In this document: positions 21,772 to 30,768 of the stretch, piece by piece | Position numbering within the stretch: position 1 is the stretch's first letter | Layout: each line of letters opens with the position of its first letter | Source: Burkholderiales bacterium | GTDB taxonomy: Bacteria; Pseudomonadota; Gammaproteobacteria; Burkholderiales; Burkholderiaceae_C | Length of the DNA: 64,000 bases | NCBI GenBank assembly: GCA_947451035.1 | Contig: CANFXR010000002.1 | Location: 1-64,000 of the forward strand | Direction: 5' to 3' | Notes under the pieces: generated by a model | Database searches by the model: none | What the model saw: only the letters and a program-made list of their open reading frames with translations | What the model was told of the DNA's origin: nothing | Made by a program: the position numbers and the translations under genes

Positions 21772-22962
21772 ATGGGCCAGGACGACGCGGCGCCCTCGGC
21801 CGCCACTGCACTCATTCACCATTCCTACGTGCCGCCAGCGGGTTTCGAGGCGGTGCAGCCGCCGGTGCACAAGGCCTCGACGGTCATCTTCCCCAACACG
21901 CAGGCGCTGCTGGCGCGCGGCTGGAAAGACAAGTCGGGCTACTCCTACGGGCTGCTCGGCACGCCCACGACCTACATCCTCGAAGAGCGCATCGCCACAC
22001 TCGAGGGCGGGTTGCAAACGGTGCTGATGCCCAGCGGTCTGGCAGCGGTGACGCTGGTCGATCTGGCTTTGCTGCGCGCCGGCGACGAGGTGCTGATCCC
22101 CGACAACGCCTACGGCCCGGGCAAGGACTTGGCGCGAACCGAACTGGCGCGCTGGGGCATCAGCCATCGGTTCTACGACCCGATGGACGTGGCTTCATTG
22201 GCCGCTGCGCTCAGCCCCGCAACCAGGCTGGTGTGGCTCGAGGCCGCCGGCTCGGTGACGATGGAGTTCCCCGATCTGCCCGCGCTCATTCGCCTGGCGC
22301 GAGCGCATGGCGCACTGACCGCGCTCGACAACACCTGGGGCGCGGGCATCGCCTTCAACGCGTTTGACATCGAGCCCGGTCTCGGCGTCGATGTCTCGGT
22401 GCATGCGCTCACCAAATACCCCTCGGGCGGCGCCGATGTGCTGATGGGCTCGGTGACCACGCGCGACGAAAGCCTGCACCTGCGCATCAAGTCCACGCAC
22501 ATGCGCATGGGCTATGGCGTGGCCGCGAACGATGTGGAGTTGATGCTGCGTTCGCTACCGACGCTGGCCCTGCGTTATCACGCTCACGACGAAGCCGCGC
22601 GTCGGTTGGCGCAATGGTGGGCGGGCCGCGCCGAGGTGGCTGCGGTGCTGCATCCGGCATTGCTCGACGCACCGGGACACGCTGCCTGGCAGCGTCTGTG
22701 CAGCGCCTCGGCCGGCTTGTTCTCGGTGGTGTTCGATGAGCGCTACAGCGCAGCGCAGGTGCACGCGTTCATCGACGCGCTGCGGCTGTTCAAGATCGGT
22801 TACTCATGGGCGGGCCCGATGAGTCTGGTCGTTCCGTACGAGCTGTCATCCATGCGAAGCAAGCCGGCCTGGCCGGGCGTGCTGGTGCGGTTTTCCGTGG
22901 GCCTCGAATCGGTTGACGACCTCCTGGCCGATCTGGCGCAGGCGCTCGAGGCTTTGCGATGA
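21772..22962 (+). CDS. metC: Cystathionine beta-lyase (Cys/Met metabolism PLP-dependent enzyme)
   Basis: VQPPVHKASTVIFPNTQALLARGWKDKSGYSYGLLGTPTTYILEERIATLEGG...SVHALTKYPSGGADVLMGSV. Confidence 0.9.
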   Translation: MGQDDAAPSAATALIHHSYVPPAGFEAVQPPVHKASTVIFPNTQALLARGWKDKSGYSYGLLGTPTTYILEERIATLEGGLQTVLMPSGLAAVTLVDLALLRAGDEVLIPDNAYGPGKDLARTELARWGISHRFYDPMDVASLAAALSPATRLVWLEAAGSVTMEFPDLPALIRLARAHGALTALDNTWGAGIAFNAFDIEPGLGVDVSVHALTKYPSGGADVLMGSVTTRDESLHLRIKSTHMRMGYGVAANDVELMLRSLPTLALRYHAHDEAARRLAQWWAGRAEVAAVLHPALLDAPGHAAWQRLCSASAGLFSVVFDERYSAAQVHAFIDALRLFKIGYSWAGPMSLVVPYELSSMRSKPAWPGVLVRFSVGLESVDDLLADLAQALEALR

Positions 22963-24080
22963 GCCACCATGACACGCACCGATTGCCGCTGATCGACTTG
23001 TTGAAGGTCATCGGATCGCAGTTGATCGTCTTGCACCACCTGGCTTTTTATGGGCCGATGTCCGATCACGCGGCGACGCTGATGCCCGCGCTGATGGGCT
23101 GGTTGTCCGATCACGCACGCGTGGTGGTGCAAGTGTTTCTGGTGGTGGGCGGCTTTCTCGGCGCGACCAGCCTCGCGCCGCAGGGGCATCTTCGGGAGCC
23201 GGCCCGGGTCGGCTCGCGGATCTTCGAGCGCTACTTGCGACTCGCGTTGCCGCTGCTGCTGGCGCTCGTGGTGGCGATTGCCGCAGCTGCGCTGGCACGC
23301 CAATGGATGCACCACCCGTCGGTGCCGGATGCGCCCAGGCCGATGCAGTTGCTGGCGCACGTGTTTCTGGCGCAGGACCTGATTGGCGAAGAAGCGCTGT
23401 CGGCGGGCATCTGGTACGTGTCGATCGACCTGCAGTTGTACGCCACGCTCTTGCTGTGGATGGCGCTGGTGGCGGCCTGCTCCAAGGTGCCGGACACGGC
23501 GCGTCGCGTCTTGCCATTGGGCTTGGTGTGCGCGGTGGCCTGGTCAGCGCTGCAAGTCAACCGCAACGCCCATTGGGACATCAGCGCGCCGTACTTCTTT
23601 GCCGCGCACGGGCTGGGCGCCTTGGCGGCCTGGGCTCGCGTCGGCCGCACTGCCCGCGTGGCCTTTGGCCTGGCGATGGCCAGCGTGCTGCTGGGCCTTT
23701 GGTTGGAGTGGCGCGAACGGCTGGCGCTGGCGGCTTCGGTCTCGGCACTTCTTTGGGCATGGCAGCGAACCCGCAGCAGCTTTTCGGTGCATGCCACAGC
23801 CGGCAGCGGCCGCGTGCTGGGCCTGGTGCACTACCTGAGTCGCATCAGTTATGCGGTCTTCTTGCTGCACTTTCCGGTGTGCCTGGTCGTCAACGCCGCG
23901 TTCACCGAGTTCGTGCCCGCGCAGCCTTGGCCGCAGGCTTTCGGGATGCTTCTGGCTTGGACGGGCAGCGTGGCGGTAGGGGCATGGTTCCACCACACGG
24001 CCGAAGCGCCCGCGATGCGCTGGATCACGCGCCGCCGATCCACCGGTTGGCGCCTGAGCCAGCGGCCTGTGGCGGACTGA
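22959..24080 (+). CDS. Acyltransferase family 3 membrane protein
   Basis: LPLIDLLKVIGSQLIVLHHLAFYGPM...RSSFSVHATAGSGRVLGLVHYLSRISYAVFLLHFPVCLVVNA; multiple TM segments. Confidence 0.8.
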   Translation: MSHHDTHRLPLIDLLKVIGSQLIVLHHLAFYGPMSDHAATLMPALMGWLSDHARVVVQVFLVVGGFLGATSLAPQGHLREPARVGSRIFERYLRLALPLLLALVVAIAAAALARQWMHHPSVPDAPRPMQLLAHVFLAQDLIGEEALSAGIWYVSIDLQLYATLLLWMALVAACSKVPDTARRVLPLGLVCAVAWSALQVNRNAHWDISAPYFFAAHGLGALAAWARVGRTARVAFGLAMASVLLGLWLEWRERLALAASVSALLWAWQRTRSSFSVHATAGSGRVLGLVHYLSRISYAVFLLHFPVCLVVNAAFTEFVPAQPWPQAFGMLLAWTGSVAVGAWFHHTAEAPAMRWITRRRSTGWRLSQRPVAD

Positions 24081-24109
24081 GCCGCAAAAGGTCCGGTGCG
24101 TCGCTGCGC

Positions 24110-24225
24110 TACGCTTTTGATGAGACCTTGTGTCTCATCAACCGTCCTTTTTTACCGAAAGGCTCGGTGCCTCGCTACGCGACGCATCGCTACGCTTTTG
24201 ATGAGACTTTGTGTCTCATCAACCG
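24110..24225. repeat. Two ~35-bp direct copies of a hairpin element TACGCTTTTGATGAGACYTTGTGTCTCATCAACCG
   Basis: Copy 1 at 24110-24144 and copy 2 at 24191-24225; each forms a TTGATGAGAC/GTCTCATCAA 10-bp perfect stem with a 5-nt loop. Copy 2 overlaps the 3' end of smpB. Confidence 0.85.
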
Positions 24226-24675
24226 ACCCTTTTCCCGGTCCCAGTCGCGTTCTTTTTCGGTGTTGCGCTTGTCGTGCTCGGCCTTGCCCTTGGCCAGCGC
24301 AATTTCGATTTTGACGAGGCCTTCCTTGTAGTGCAGGTCCATCGGCACGAGCGTGTAGCCCTTTTGCTCGACCTTGCCCACCAGCCGCTTGATCTCTTCC
24401 TTGTGCAGCAGCAGCTTCTTGGTGCGGTCGGCCTCCGGGCTGACGTGCGTGGAGGCGCTGCCCAGTGCGTTGATGCGGCAGCCGATCAGATACAACTCGC
24501 CGTCGCGGATCACCACGTAGCCGTCGGTCAGCTGGACCTGGCCGGCGCGGATGGCCTTGATCTCCCAGCCTTGCAGCATCACGCCGGCTTCGTATCGCTC
24601 TTCGATGTGATAGTCGAACCGGGCGCGTCGGTTCTCGGCGATGGGCATGGGGGCTTCGCGCTCGGGGCGCGTCAA
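24190..24675 (-). CDS. smpB: SsrA-binding protein SmpB
   Basis: [66 protein letters not shown]...[21 protein letters not shown]. Confidence 0.96.
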   Translation of the reverse strand: MTRPEREAPMPIAENRRARFDYHIEERYEAGVMLQGWEIKAIRAGQVQLTDGYVVIRDGELYLIGCRINALGSASTHVSPEADRTKKLLLHKEEIKRLVGKVEQKGYTLVPMDLHYKEGLVKIEIALAKGKAEHDKRNTEKERDWDREKGRLMRHKVSSKA

Positions 24676-24692
24676 TACAATCGAGTCATTGT

Positions 24693-25136
24693 ATGAAGCA
24701 GGTCAAGAAGTCAGTGCTGTTGTGGTACTCGCCGCACGAGATGTACGTGCTGGTGACCGGCGTGGCCGACTACCCGAAGTTCCTTCCGTGGTGCGAGCGC
24801 GCCGAGGTTCTCGAGCACACTGACACCGCCATGAAGGCGCGTTTGCATCTGGGTTTTTCGGGCATCCGCCATGCCTTCACGACGCTCAATGAGCACGTGG
24901 CCGATCGCGAGGTCCGGCTGCGTCTGGTCGACGGGCCGTTCTCGGTGCTCGACGGTCACTGGAAGTTCGAGCCGCTGGGCGCCGAACCCAACGCCTGCAA
25001 GATCGAGTTCGAACTGCGCTACGCGTTTTCGAGCCGGGCGCTTGAGGTGGTGATCAGCCCCGTGTTTGACCGCATCGCCAACACCTTCGTCGACTCGTTC
25101 GTCAAGCGCGCCGCTCAGGTCTATGGCGAGCGCTGA
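24693..25136 (+). CDS. ratA: RatA-like / COQ10-type START-domain protein
   Basis: [68 protein letters not shown]; divergent from smpB. Confidence 0.9.
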   Translation: MKQVKKSVLLWYSPHEMYVLVTGVADYPKFLPWCERAEVLEHTDTAMKARLHLGFSGIRHAFTTLNEHVADREVRLRLVDGPFSVLDGHWKFEPLGAEPNACKIEFELRYAFSSRALEVVISPVFDRIANTFVDSFVKRAAQVYGER

Positions 25137-25434
25137 GGCCGCATCGGTGCACGTCGAAGTCGCGTGCAGCCCGGCCGCGGGGCAGGTGGTGTGTCGCCAA
25201 CTGGTGCTGCCGCCCGGGGCGACCGTGCGCGAGGCGATTACACAGAGCGGCTTGCCATGGTCCGCCCAAAGCGAAGGCACCGGCCGGCTGAAGATCGGCG
25301 TGTGGGGTCAATTGCGTCCGCTGGACCATGTGCTCAGGGATGGCGATCGCGTCGAAATCTATCGCGCCTTGCTGATCGACCCGATGGACGCGCGTCGTGT
25401 GCGCCACCGCGGTCAGAAAACGCCCAAACGCTGA
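25123..25434 (+). CDS. rnfH: RnfH family (UPF0125) ubiquitin-fold protein
   Basis: VHVEVACSPAAGQVVCRQLVLPPGATVREAITQSGLPW...LKIGVWGQLRPLDHVLRDGDRVEIYRALLIDPMDARRVRHRGQ. Confidence 0.9.
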   Translation: MASAEAASVHVEVACSPAAGQVVCRQLVLPPGATVREAITQSGLPWSAQSEGTGRLKIGVWGQLRPLDHVLRDGDRVEIYRALLIDPMDARRVRHRGQKTPKR

Positions 25435-25478
25435 GGGCACCAGCCGCCGGGTGACGAGCCAGCGGCGCCTTGCGCGGA

Positions 25479-25988
25479 CTACTTGCAGTCCGCCGCGATG
25501 ATCGCCTTGACGCGCCGGGTCTCTTCGGCGCGCCCCTTGTCGTCGAGCACTTCACGCTCGCCCTGGGCGTTGATGCGCGCGATCCGGAAGCCCTCGTCCA
25601 GCCCGCGCATCTGGCTGCGCGCGCGGCTGCAGCTGTCGGCTTTTTGTGCGCTGGTCTTTTGCTCTTCGAGCTTGGACTTGTCGGCCTTGGCCTGCTGCTC
25701 CTTGCGCAGCTTTTCTTCGAGTTCGGGATCCACAGTCTTGGCCGAGGGCAGCAAGGGAACCGCCATGGCCGAGGCTGCTTCCGCAGCTGACGCGGCCGAT
25801 GCCGCAGATCGTGCCCTGGCCGAGGCCGGTCGGGCAAGGATGTTCGATTCAGCCACGCCCAGTGGGGGCGGCAGGTCGCTGTATTGCGTTTGACCCTTGT
25901 CGTCGCGCCACTTCCACTGCGCCGAAGCGCTCGCGCACAGACCGGCGAGCAACACGAAGATCAACCCACTGACTAGCCCTGCACGCAT
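25479..25988 (-). CDS. DUF4124-like secreted protein
   Basis: MRAGLVSGLIFVLLAGLCASASAQWKWRDDKGQTQYSDLPPPLGVAESNILARP...; signal peptide plus W-KWRDDKGQTQYSDxPP pattern. Confidence 0.75.
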   Translation of the reverse strand: MRAGLVSGLIFVLLAGLCASASAQWKWRDDKGQTQYSDLPPPLGVAESNILARPASARARSAASAASAAEAASAMAVPLLPSAKTVDPELEEKLRKEQQAKADKSKLEEQKTSAQKADSCSRARSQMRGLDEGFRIARINAQGEREVLDDKGRAEETRRVKAIIAADCK

Positions 25989-26092
25989 GGATGAACAGCC
26001 CTTCGTTTGAAACTGAAGAAAGTGTAAGCCTGCGATCTGTCCGGCGCCGCATGAATGCACGCAAGGCCACAGGGCAAGTGTGCCGGCCTCCC

Positions 26093-26098
26093 TATAAT
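26093..26098 (+). promoter_or_regulatory. Candidate -10 element (TATAAT) upstream of guaB
   Basis: Exact TATAAT 27 nt before guaB ATG; no clear -35 hexamer. Confidence 0.4.
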
Positions 26099-26124
26099 TT
26101 CGTTTTGCGTCAGGAGCCAAATCC

Positions 26125-27594
26125 ATGCGCCTTCTTGGTAAAGCGCTCACCTTCGACGATGTGTTGTTGGTGCCAGCGTTCTCCCAGGTGTTGCCACGCG
26201 ACACCAGTCTCGCCACACGATTTTCCCGCAACATCCAGTTGAACCTGCCCCTCGTGTCCGCCGCGATGGACACGGTCACTGAGGCGCGGCTGGCCATTGC
26301 CATTGCCCAGGAAGGCGGCATCGGCATCGTCCACAAGAACCTCACCGCCCGGCAGCAGGCGGCCGAGGTGGCGCTCGTCAAGCGCTACGAGTCGGGCATC
26401 TTGCGAGACCCGATCACCATCACGCCCGACACTCCTGTGCGCGTGGTGATGGATCTGTCGCGCCAGCATGGCGTGTCGGGCTTCCCGGTGCTCGAAGGCG
26501 AGCGGGTGGTCGGCATCGTGACCAACCGCGATTTGCGATTCGAAACCCGGCTCGATGCGCCGGTGCGCGAAATCATGACGCCGCGTGAGCGCCTCGTGAC
26601 GGTGAACGAGCGCGCCACGCTTGAAGACGGCAAGGCGCTCATGCACAAGCACAAGCTCGAGCGCGTGCTGGTCATCAACGACGCCGGCGAGTTGCGCGGC
26701 CTGATGACCGTCAAGGACATCACCAAGCAAACCAGCTTCCCCGATGCCGCTCGCGATGCGCAAGGCAAGTTGCGCGTGGGCGCGGCGGTGGGTGTGGGCG
26801 AGGGCACCGAAGAGCGCGTCGAAGCGCTGGTGCGCGCCGGGGTTGATGCCATCGTGGTCGACACCGCGCACGGCCACAGCGCCGGCGTGATCGAGCGCGT
26901 TCGCTGGGTCAAGCAGAACTTCCCGCAGATCGATGTGATCGGCGGGAACATCGCCACCGGCGCGGCTGCACTGGCGCTGGTCGAGGCGGGCGCCGATGGC
27001 GTCAAGGTCGGCATCGGTCCCGGGTCGATCTGCACCACGCGCATCGTGGCCGGTGTGGGCGTGCCGCAGATCACCGCCATTGACAACGTCGCCAGGGCGT
27101 TGGCCGGCACCGGCGTGCCGCTGATTGCCGACGGCGGCATCCGCTATTCGGGCGACGTGGCCAAGGCGATTGCCGCTGGCGCTCACACCGTGATGATGGG
27201 TGGCGTGTTCGCCGGCACCGAAGAAGCTCCGGGCGAGATCGTGCTGTTCCAGGGCCGCAGCTACAAGAGCTACCGCGGCATGGGCTCGATTGGCGCGATG
27301 CAGCAAGGCAGCGCCGATCGCTACTTCCAGGAAACCACCGGCGGCAACCCCAACGCCGACAAGCTGGTGCCCGAGGGCATTGAAGGCCGCGTGCCCTACA
27401 AGGGCTCGATGGTCAGCATCGTGTTCCAGATGGCCGGCGGCATCCGAGCGTCGATGGGCTACTGCGGTTGCGGTTCGATCGAAGCCATGCGCAGCGAAGC
27501 CGAGTTCGTCGAGATCACCAGCGCCGGCATCCGCGAAAGCCATGTGCACGACGTGCAGATCACCAAGGAAGCACCGAACTACCGCATGGAGTGA
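26125..27594 (+). CDS. guaB: IMP dehydrogenase
   Basis: 489 aa, [73 protein letters not shown]...[11 protein letters not shown]. Confidence 0.98.
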   Translation: MRLLGKALTFDDVLLVPAFSQVLPRDTSLATRFSRNIQLNLPLVSAAMDTVTEARLAIAIAQEGGIGIVHKNLTARQQAAEVALVKRYESGILRDPITITPDTPVRVVMDLSRQHGVSGFPVLEGERVVGIVTNRDLRFETRLDAPVREIMTPRERLVTVNERATLEDGKALMHKHKLERVLVINDAGELRGLMTVKDITKQTSFPDAARDAQGKLRVGAAVGVGEGTEERVEALVRAGVDAIVVDTAHGHSAGVIERVRWVKQNFPQIDVIGGNIATGAAALALVEAGADGVKVGIGPGSICTTRIVAGVGVPQITAIDNVARALAGTGVPLIADGGIRYSGDVAKAIAAGAHTVMMGGVFAGTEEAPGEIVLFQGRSYKSYRGMGSIGAMQQGSADRYFQETTGGNPNADKLVPEGIEGRVPYKGSMVSIVFQMAGGIRASMGYCGCGSIEAMRSEAEFVEITSAGIRESHVHDVQITKEAPNYRME

Positions 27595-27648
27595 GGCTGC
27601 ACCCCGCGGCACACAACCGAGGCCGCTCGATGGCCCGACAAGAACCAG

Positions 27649-28950
27649 ATGCCGACTCCCGACCATTCCGACTCAAAGCCAGCCCCGAGCGCCGCGGCAT
27701 CGCCCGCGCCCGCCCGCACGGCAGCCATGCGATTCATCATGATCACGGTGCTGATCGACATGGTGTCGATCGGCCTGATCGTGCCCGTGCTGCCGCTGCT
27801 GATTGGCAACTTCACGACCAACCCCACCGAGCAGGCGCTGTGGTACGGCGTGGTCGCCTTTGCCTACAGCGCGGCCAATTTCTTCGGGGCGCCGATTCTG
27901 GGCGGCTTGTCCGATCGGTATGGCCGCCGTCCGGTGCTGCTGCTGGGGTTTTGCGGGCTGGCACTCAACTTCTTCGCCACCGCGCTGGCCACGCAACTGT
28001 GGGTGCTGATCGCCGTGCGCCTGATGGGCGGCCTGATGCAGGCCAACGCCGCGGTGGCCAATGCCTATGTGGCCGACATCAGCGCGCCTGAAGAGCGCGC
28101 CAAGCGCTTCGGCATGCTGGGTGCGATGTTCGGGCTGGGTTTCATCATCGGGCCGGTGATGGGCGGGCTGCTCGGCGGCATCGACTTGCACCTGCCGTTC
28201 TTCATGGCGGGCTCGCTCGCGTTGCTGAACCTGCTCTATGGCTATTTCGTGCTGCCCGAGTCGTTGCCGGTGGCCAAGCGCCGCGCGGTCACCTGGAGTT
28301 CAGCCAACCCGATCGCCTCGCTGAAAAAGCTCGGGCGTCTGGACGGCGTGGGCTCGCTGGTGGTGGTGATCGCGCTGAGCAACCTCGCGCAGTTCGTCAT
28401 GTACACCGTGTGGGTGCTCTACACGACGTTCAAGTTCGGCTGGGGCCCCACCGAGAACGGCTGGTCGATGTTTGCCGTGGGCCTGGCCGCCGCGCTGGTG
28501 CAAGGTGTTCTGTTGGGCCGATTGCTCAAGCGCTTTGAGGCCAAGAAGCTCGCGATCATCGGCCTGGTGTCGAGCACCCTGGGCTACCTGGCCTGGGGTC
28601 TGGCGCCAGCCGGTTGGGTGATGTACCTGATCATCGCGCTCAACCTGCTCGGCTTCACCGTCACCGCGGCGATGCAAAGCATCGTCTCGAACGCCGCCGA
28701 TGCCAGCTCGCAGGGCCAGACCATGGGCTCGGTGGCCTCGCTCACCAGCCTGATGGCGGTGGTCGGCCCCGTGCTGGGTGCGCCGCTGATGGGCGCGGTG
28801 TCGCACTTTCAACCCGGCGACTGGCGCATCGGCGCACCGTTCTACTTTTGCGCGGCCGTTCAACTGCTGTCGATGCTGGTGGCCACGCGCCACTTTCGCC
28901 GCGAGCGGCGGCTGGCGTCGCTGAGCGCAGCGCAGTCCACCGCGGCCTGA
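27649..28950 (+). CDS. MFS transporter, TCR/Tet family
   Basis: MITVLIDMVSIGLIVPVLPLLIGNF...FFGAPILGGLSDRYGRRPVLLLGFCGLALNFFATALATQLWVLIAVRLMGGLMQANAAVANAYVADISAPEERAKRFGMLGAMFGLGFIIGPVMGG. Confidence 0.9.
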   Translation: MPTPDHSDSKPAPSAAASPAPARTAAMRFIMITVLIDMVSIGLIVPVLPLLIGNFTTNPTEQALWYGVVAFAYSAANFFGAPILGGLSDRYGRRPVLLLGFCGLALNFFATALATQLWVLIAVRLMGGLMQANAAVANAYVADISAPEERAKRFGMLGAMFGLGFIIGPVMGGLLGGIDLHLPFFMAGSLALLNLLYGYFVLPESLPVAKRRAVTWSSANPIASLKKLGRLDGVGSLVVVIALSNLAQFVMYTVWVLYTTFKFGWGPTENGWSMFAVGLAAALVQGVLLGRLLKRFEAKKLAIIGLVSSTLGYLAWGLAPAGWVMYLIIALNLLGFTVTAAMQSIVSNAADASSQGQTMGSVASLTSLMAVVGPVLGAPLMGAVSHFQPGDWRIGAPFYFCAAVQLLSMLVATRHFRRERRLASLSAAQSTAA

Positions 28951-28995
28951 GGCCTGCCCCCGCCCGATCACTCCACCGATTTCCCCGAGCCTGCG

Positions 28996-30573
28996 ATGCA
29001 CGACAAGATCCTCATTCTCGATTTCGGCTCCCAGGTCACGCAGCTGATCGCCCGGCGCGTGCGCGAGGCGCATGTGTTTTGCGAGATCCACCCCAGCGAC
29101 GTCAGCGACGAGTTCATCCGCCAGTTCGCGCCCAAGGCCATCATCCTCAGCGGCAGCCACGCCAGCACCTACGAAGACCACGACCTGCGCGCGCCGCAGG
29201 CGGTGTGGGATCTGGGCGTGCCGGTGCTGGGCATTTGCTACGGCATGTTCGCCATGGTCGTGCAGCAAGGTGGCCAGGTCGAAGCCAGCGCGCACCGTGA
29301 GTTCGGCTATGCCGAGGTTCGCGCGCACGGTCACACCAAGCTGCTTGATGGCATCGAGGACTTCAGCACGCCCGAAGGCCACGGCATGCTCAAGGTCTGG
29401 ATGAGCCACGGCGACAAGGTCACGCAGTTGCCACCCGGCTTCACGCTGATGGCCAGCACGCCGAGCTGCCCGATCGCCGGCATCGCCGACGAGTCGCGCG
29501 GCTACTACGCGGTGCAGTTCCACCCCGAAGTCACGCACACCGTGCAGGGCAGGGCGCTGCTCGAGCGCTTCGTGCTCGACATCGCGCAAGCCAAAGCCGA
29601 CTGGGTGATGGGCGACTACATCTCCGAAGCCGTGGCACGCATCCGCGAGCAAGTCGGCAGCGACGAAGTCATCCTCGGCCTGAGCGGCGGTGTCGATTCG
29701 AGCGTCGCCGCTGCGCTCATCCACCGCGCGATCGGCGATCAGCTGGTGTGCGTGTTCGTCGATCACGGCTTGCTGCGGCTCAACGAAGGCGCGATGGTCA
29801 TGGAGATGTTTGCCGGCCGCCTGCACGCCCGTGTCGTGCACGTGGATGCCAGCGCGCAGTTCCTCGGCCACCTCGAAGGCGTGAGCGACCCCGAAGCCAA
29901 GCGCAAGATCATCGGCCGCGAGTTCGTCGAAGTGTTCCAGGCCGAAGCCAAGAAACTGGCGTCGGCCAAGTGGCTGGCTCAAGGCACGATCTACCCCGAC
30001 GTGATCGAAAGCGGCGGCAGCAAGAAGTCCACCACCATCAAGAGCCACCACAACGTGGGCGGCCTGCCCAAGACGCTGGGGCTCAAGCTGCTCGAGCCGC
30101 TGCGCGAGCTGTTCAAGGATGAGGTGCGCGAACTCGGCGTGGCGCTCGGCCTGCCGCCCGACATGGTCTACCGCCACCCGTTTCCCGGCCCGGGCCTGGG
30201 CGTGCGCATCCTCGGCGAGGTCAAAAAGGACTACGCCGATTTGCTGCGCCGCGCCGACGCCATCTTCATCGAAGAGCTGCGCAACACCCGCGACGAAGCC
30301 ACCGGCAAGACCTGGTACGAGCTCACCAGCCAGGCCTTCGCCGTCTTCCTGCCCGTCAAGAGCGTGGGCGTCATGGGCGACGGCCGCACCTACGAGTACG
30401 TGGTGGCGCTGCGCGCCGTGCAAACCAGCGACTTCATGACCGCCGACTGGGCCGAACTGCCCTACAGCCTGCTCAAGAAGGTGTCGAGCCGCATCATCAA
30501 CGAAGTACGCGGCATCAATCGAGTGGCGTACGACGTGTCGAGCAAGCCGCCGGCGACTATTGAGTGGGAGTGA
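28996..30573 (+). CDS. guaA: GMP synthase (glutamine-hydrolysing)
   Basis: 525 aa, [57 protein letters not shown]...[37 protein letters not shown]. Confidence 0.98.
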   Translation: MHDKILILDFGSQVTQLIARRVREAHVFCEIHPSDVSDEFIRQFAPKAIILSGSHASTYEDHDLRAPQAVWDLGVPVLGICYGMFAMVVQQGGQVEASAHREFGYAEVRAHGHTKLLDGIEDFSTPEGHGMLKVWMSHGDKVTQLPPGFTLMASTPSCPIAGIADESRGYYAVQFHPEVTHTVQGRALLERFVLDIAQAKADWVMGDYISEAVARIREQVGSDEVILGLSGGVDSSVAAALIHRAIGDQLVCVFVDHGLLRLNEGAMVMEMFAGRLHARVVHVDASAQFLGHLEGVSDPEAKRKIIGREFVEVFQAEAKKLASAKWLAQGTIYPDVIESGGSKKSTTIKSHHNVGGLPKTLGLKLLEPLRELFKDEVRELGVALGLPPDMVYRHPFPGPGLGVRILGEVKKDYADLLRRADAIFIEELRNTRDEATGKTWYELTSQAFAVFLPVKSVGVMGDGRTYEYVVALRAVQTSDFMTADWAELPYSLLKKVSSRIINEVRGINRVAYDVSSKPPATIEWE

Positions 30574-30579
30574 CCTGGG

Positions 30580-30604
30580 CTCCCGGACCCACCGCGCCCG
30601 GGAG
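30580..30604 (+). terminator. Possible terminator/hairpin downstream of guaA
   Basis: CTCCCGG (30580-30586) / CCGGGAG (30598-30604); weak U-tract. Confidence 0.35.
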
Positions 30605-30635
30605 GGCGTTTCGCATCGCTCCTAGCTAGTCCGCA

Positions 30636-30653
30636 ATGGCCCGTACGGGCCAT
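30636..30653. repeat. Perfect 18-bp palindrome ATGGCCCGTACGGGCCAT upstream of propeller gene 1
   Basis: Read directly; overlaps the candidate CTAG motif at 30626-30643. Confidence 0.8.
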
Positions 30654-30768
30654 CTGAGCGCGGCTTTTGTGTGAGTCGCACGTCACAGCAGGATTCCAAA
30701 ATCGAAGGTGATGTCGTCGCCGGCCTGAAGGTCGGTGGCGTTCACTTCTCAATGCTGGGGTCCATCGA

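Noticed and set aside
28300-30423. 707-aa minus ORF opposite the MFS gene and guaA
   Set aside because: Antisense shadow ORF; guaA and the MFS gene on plus are unambiguous.
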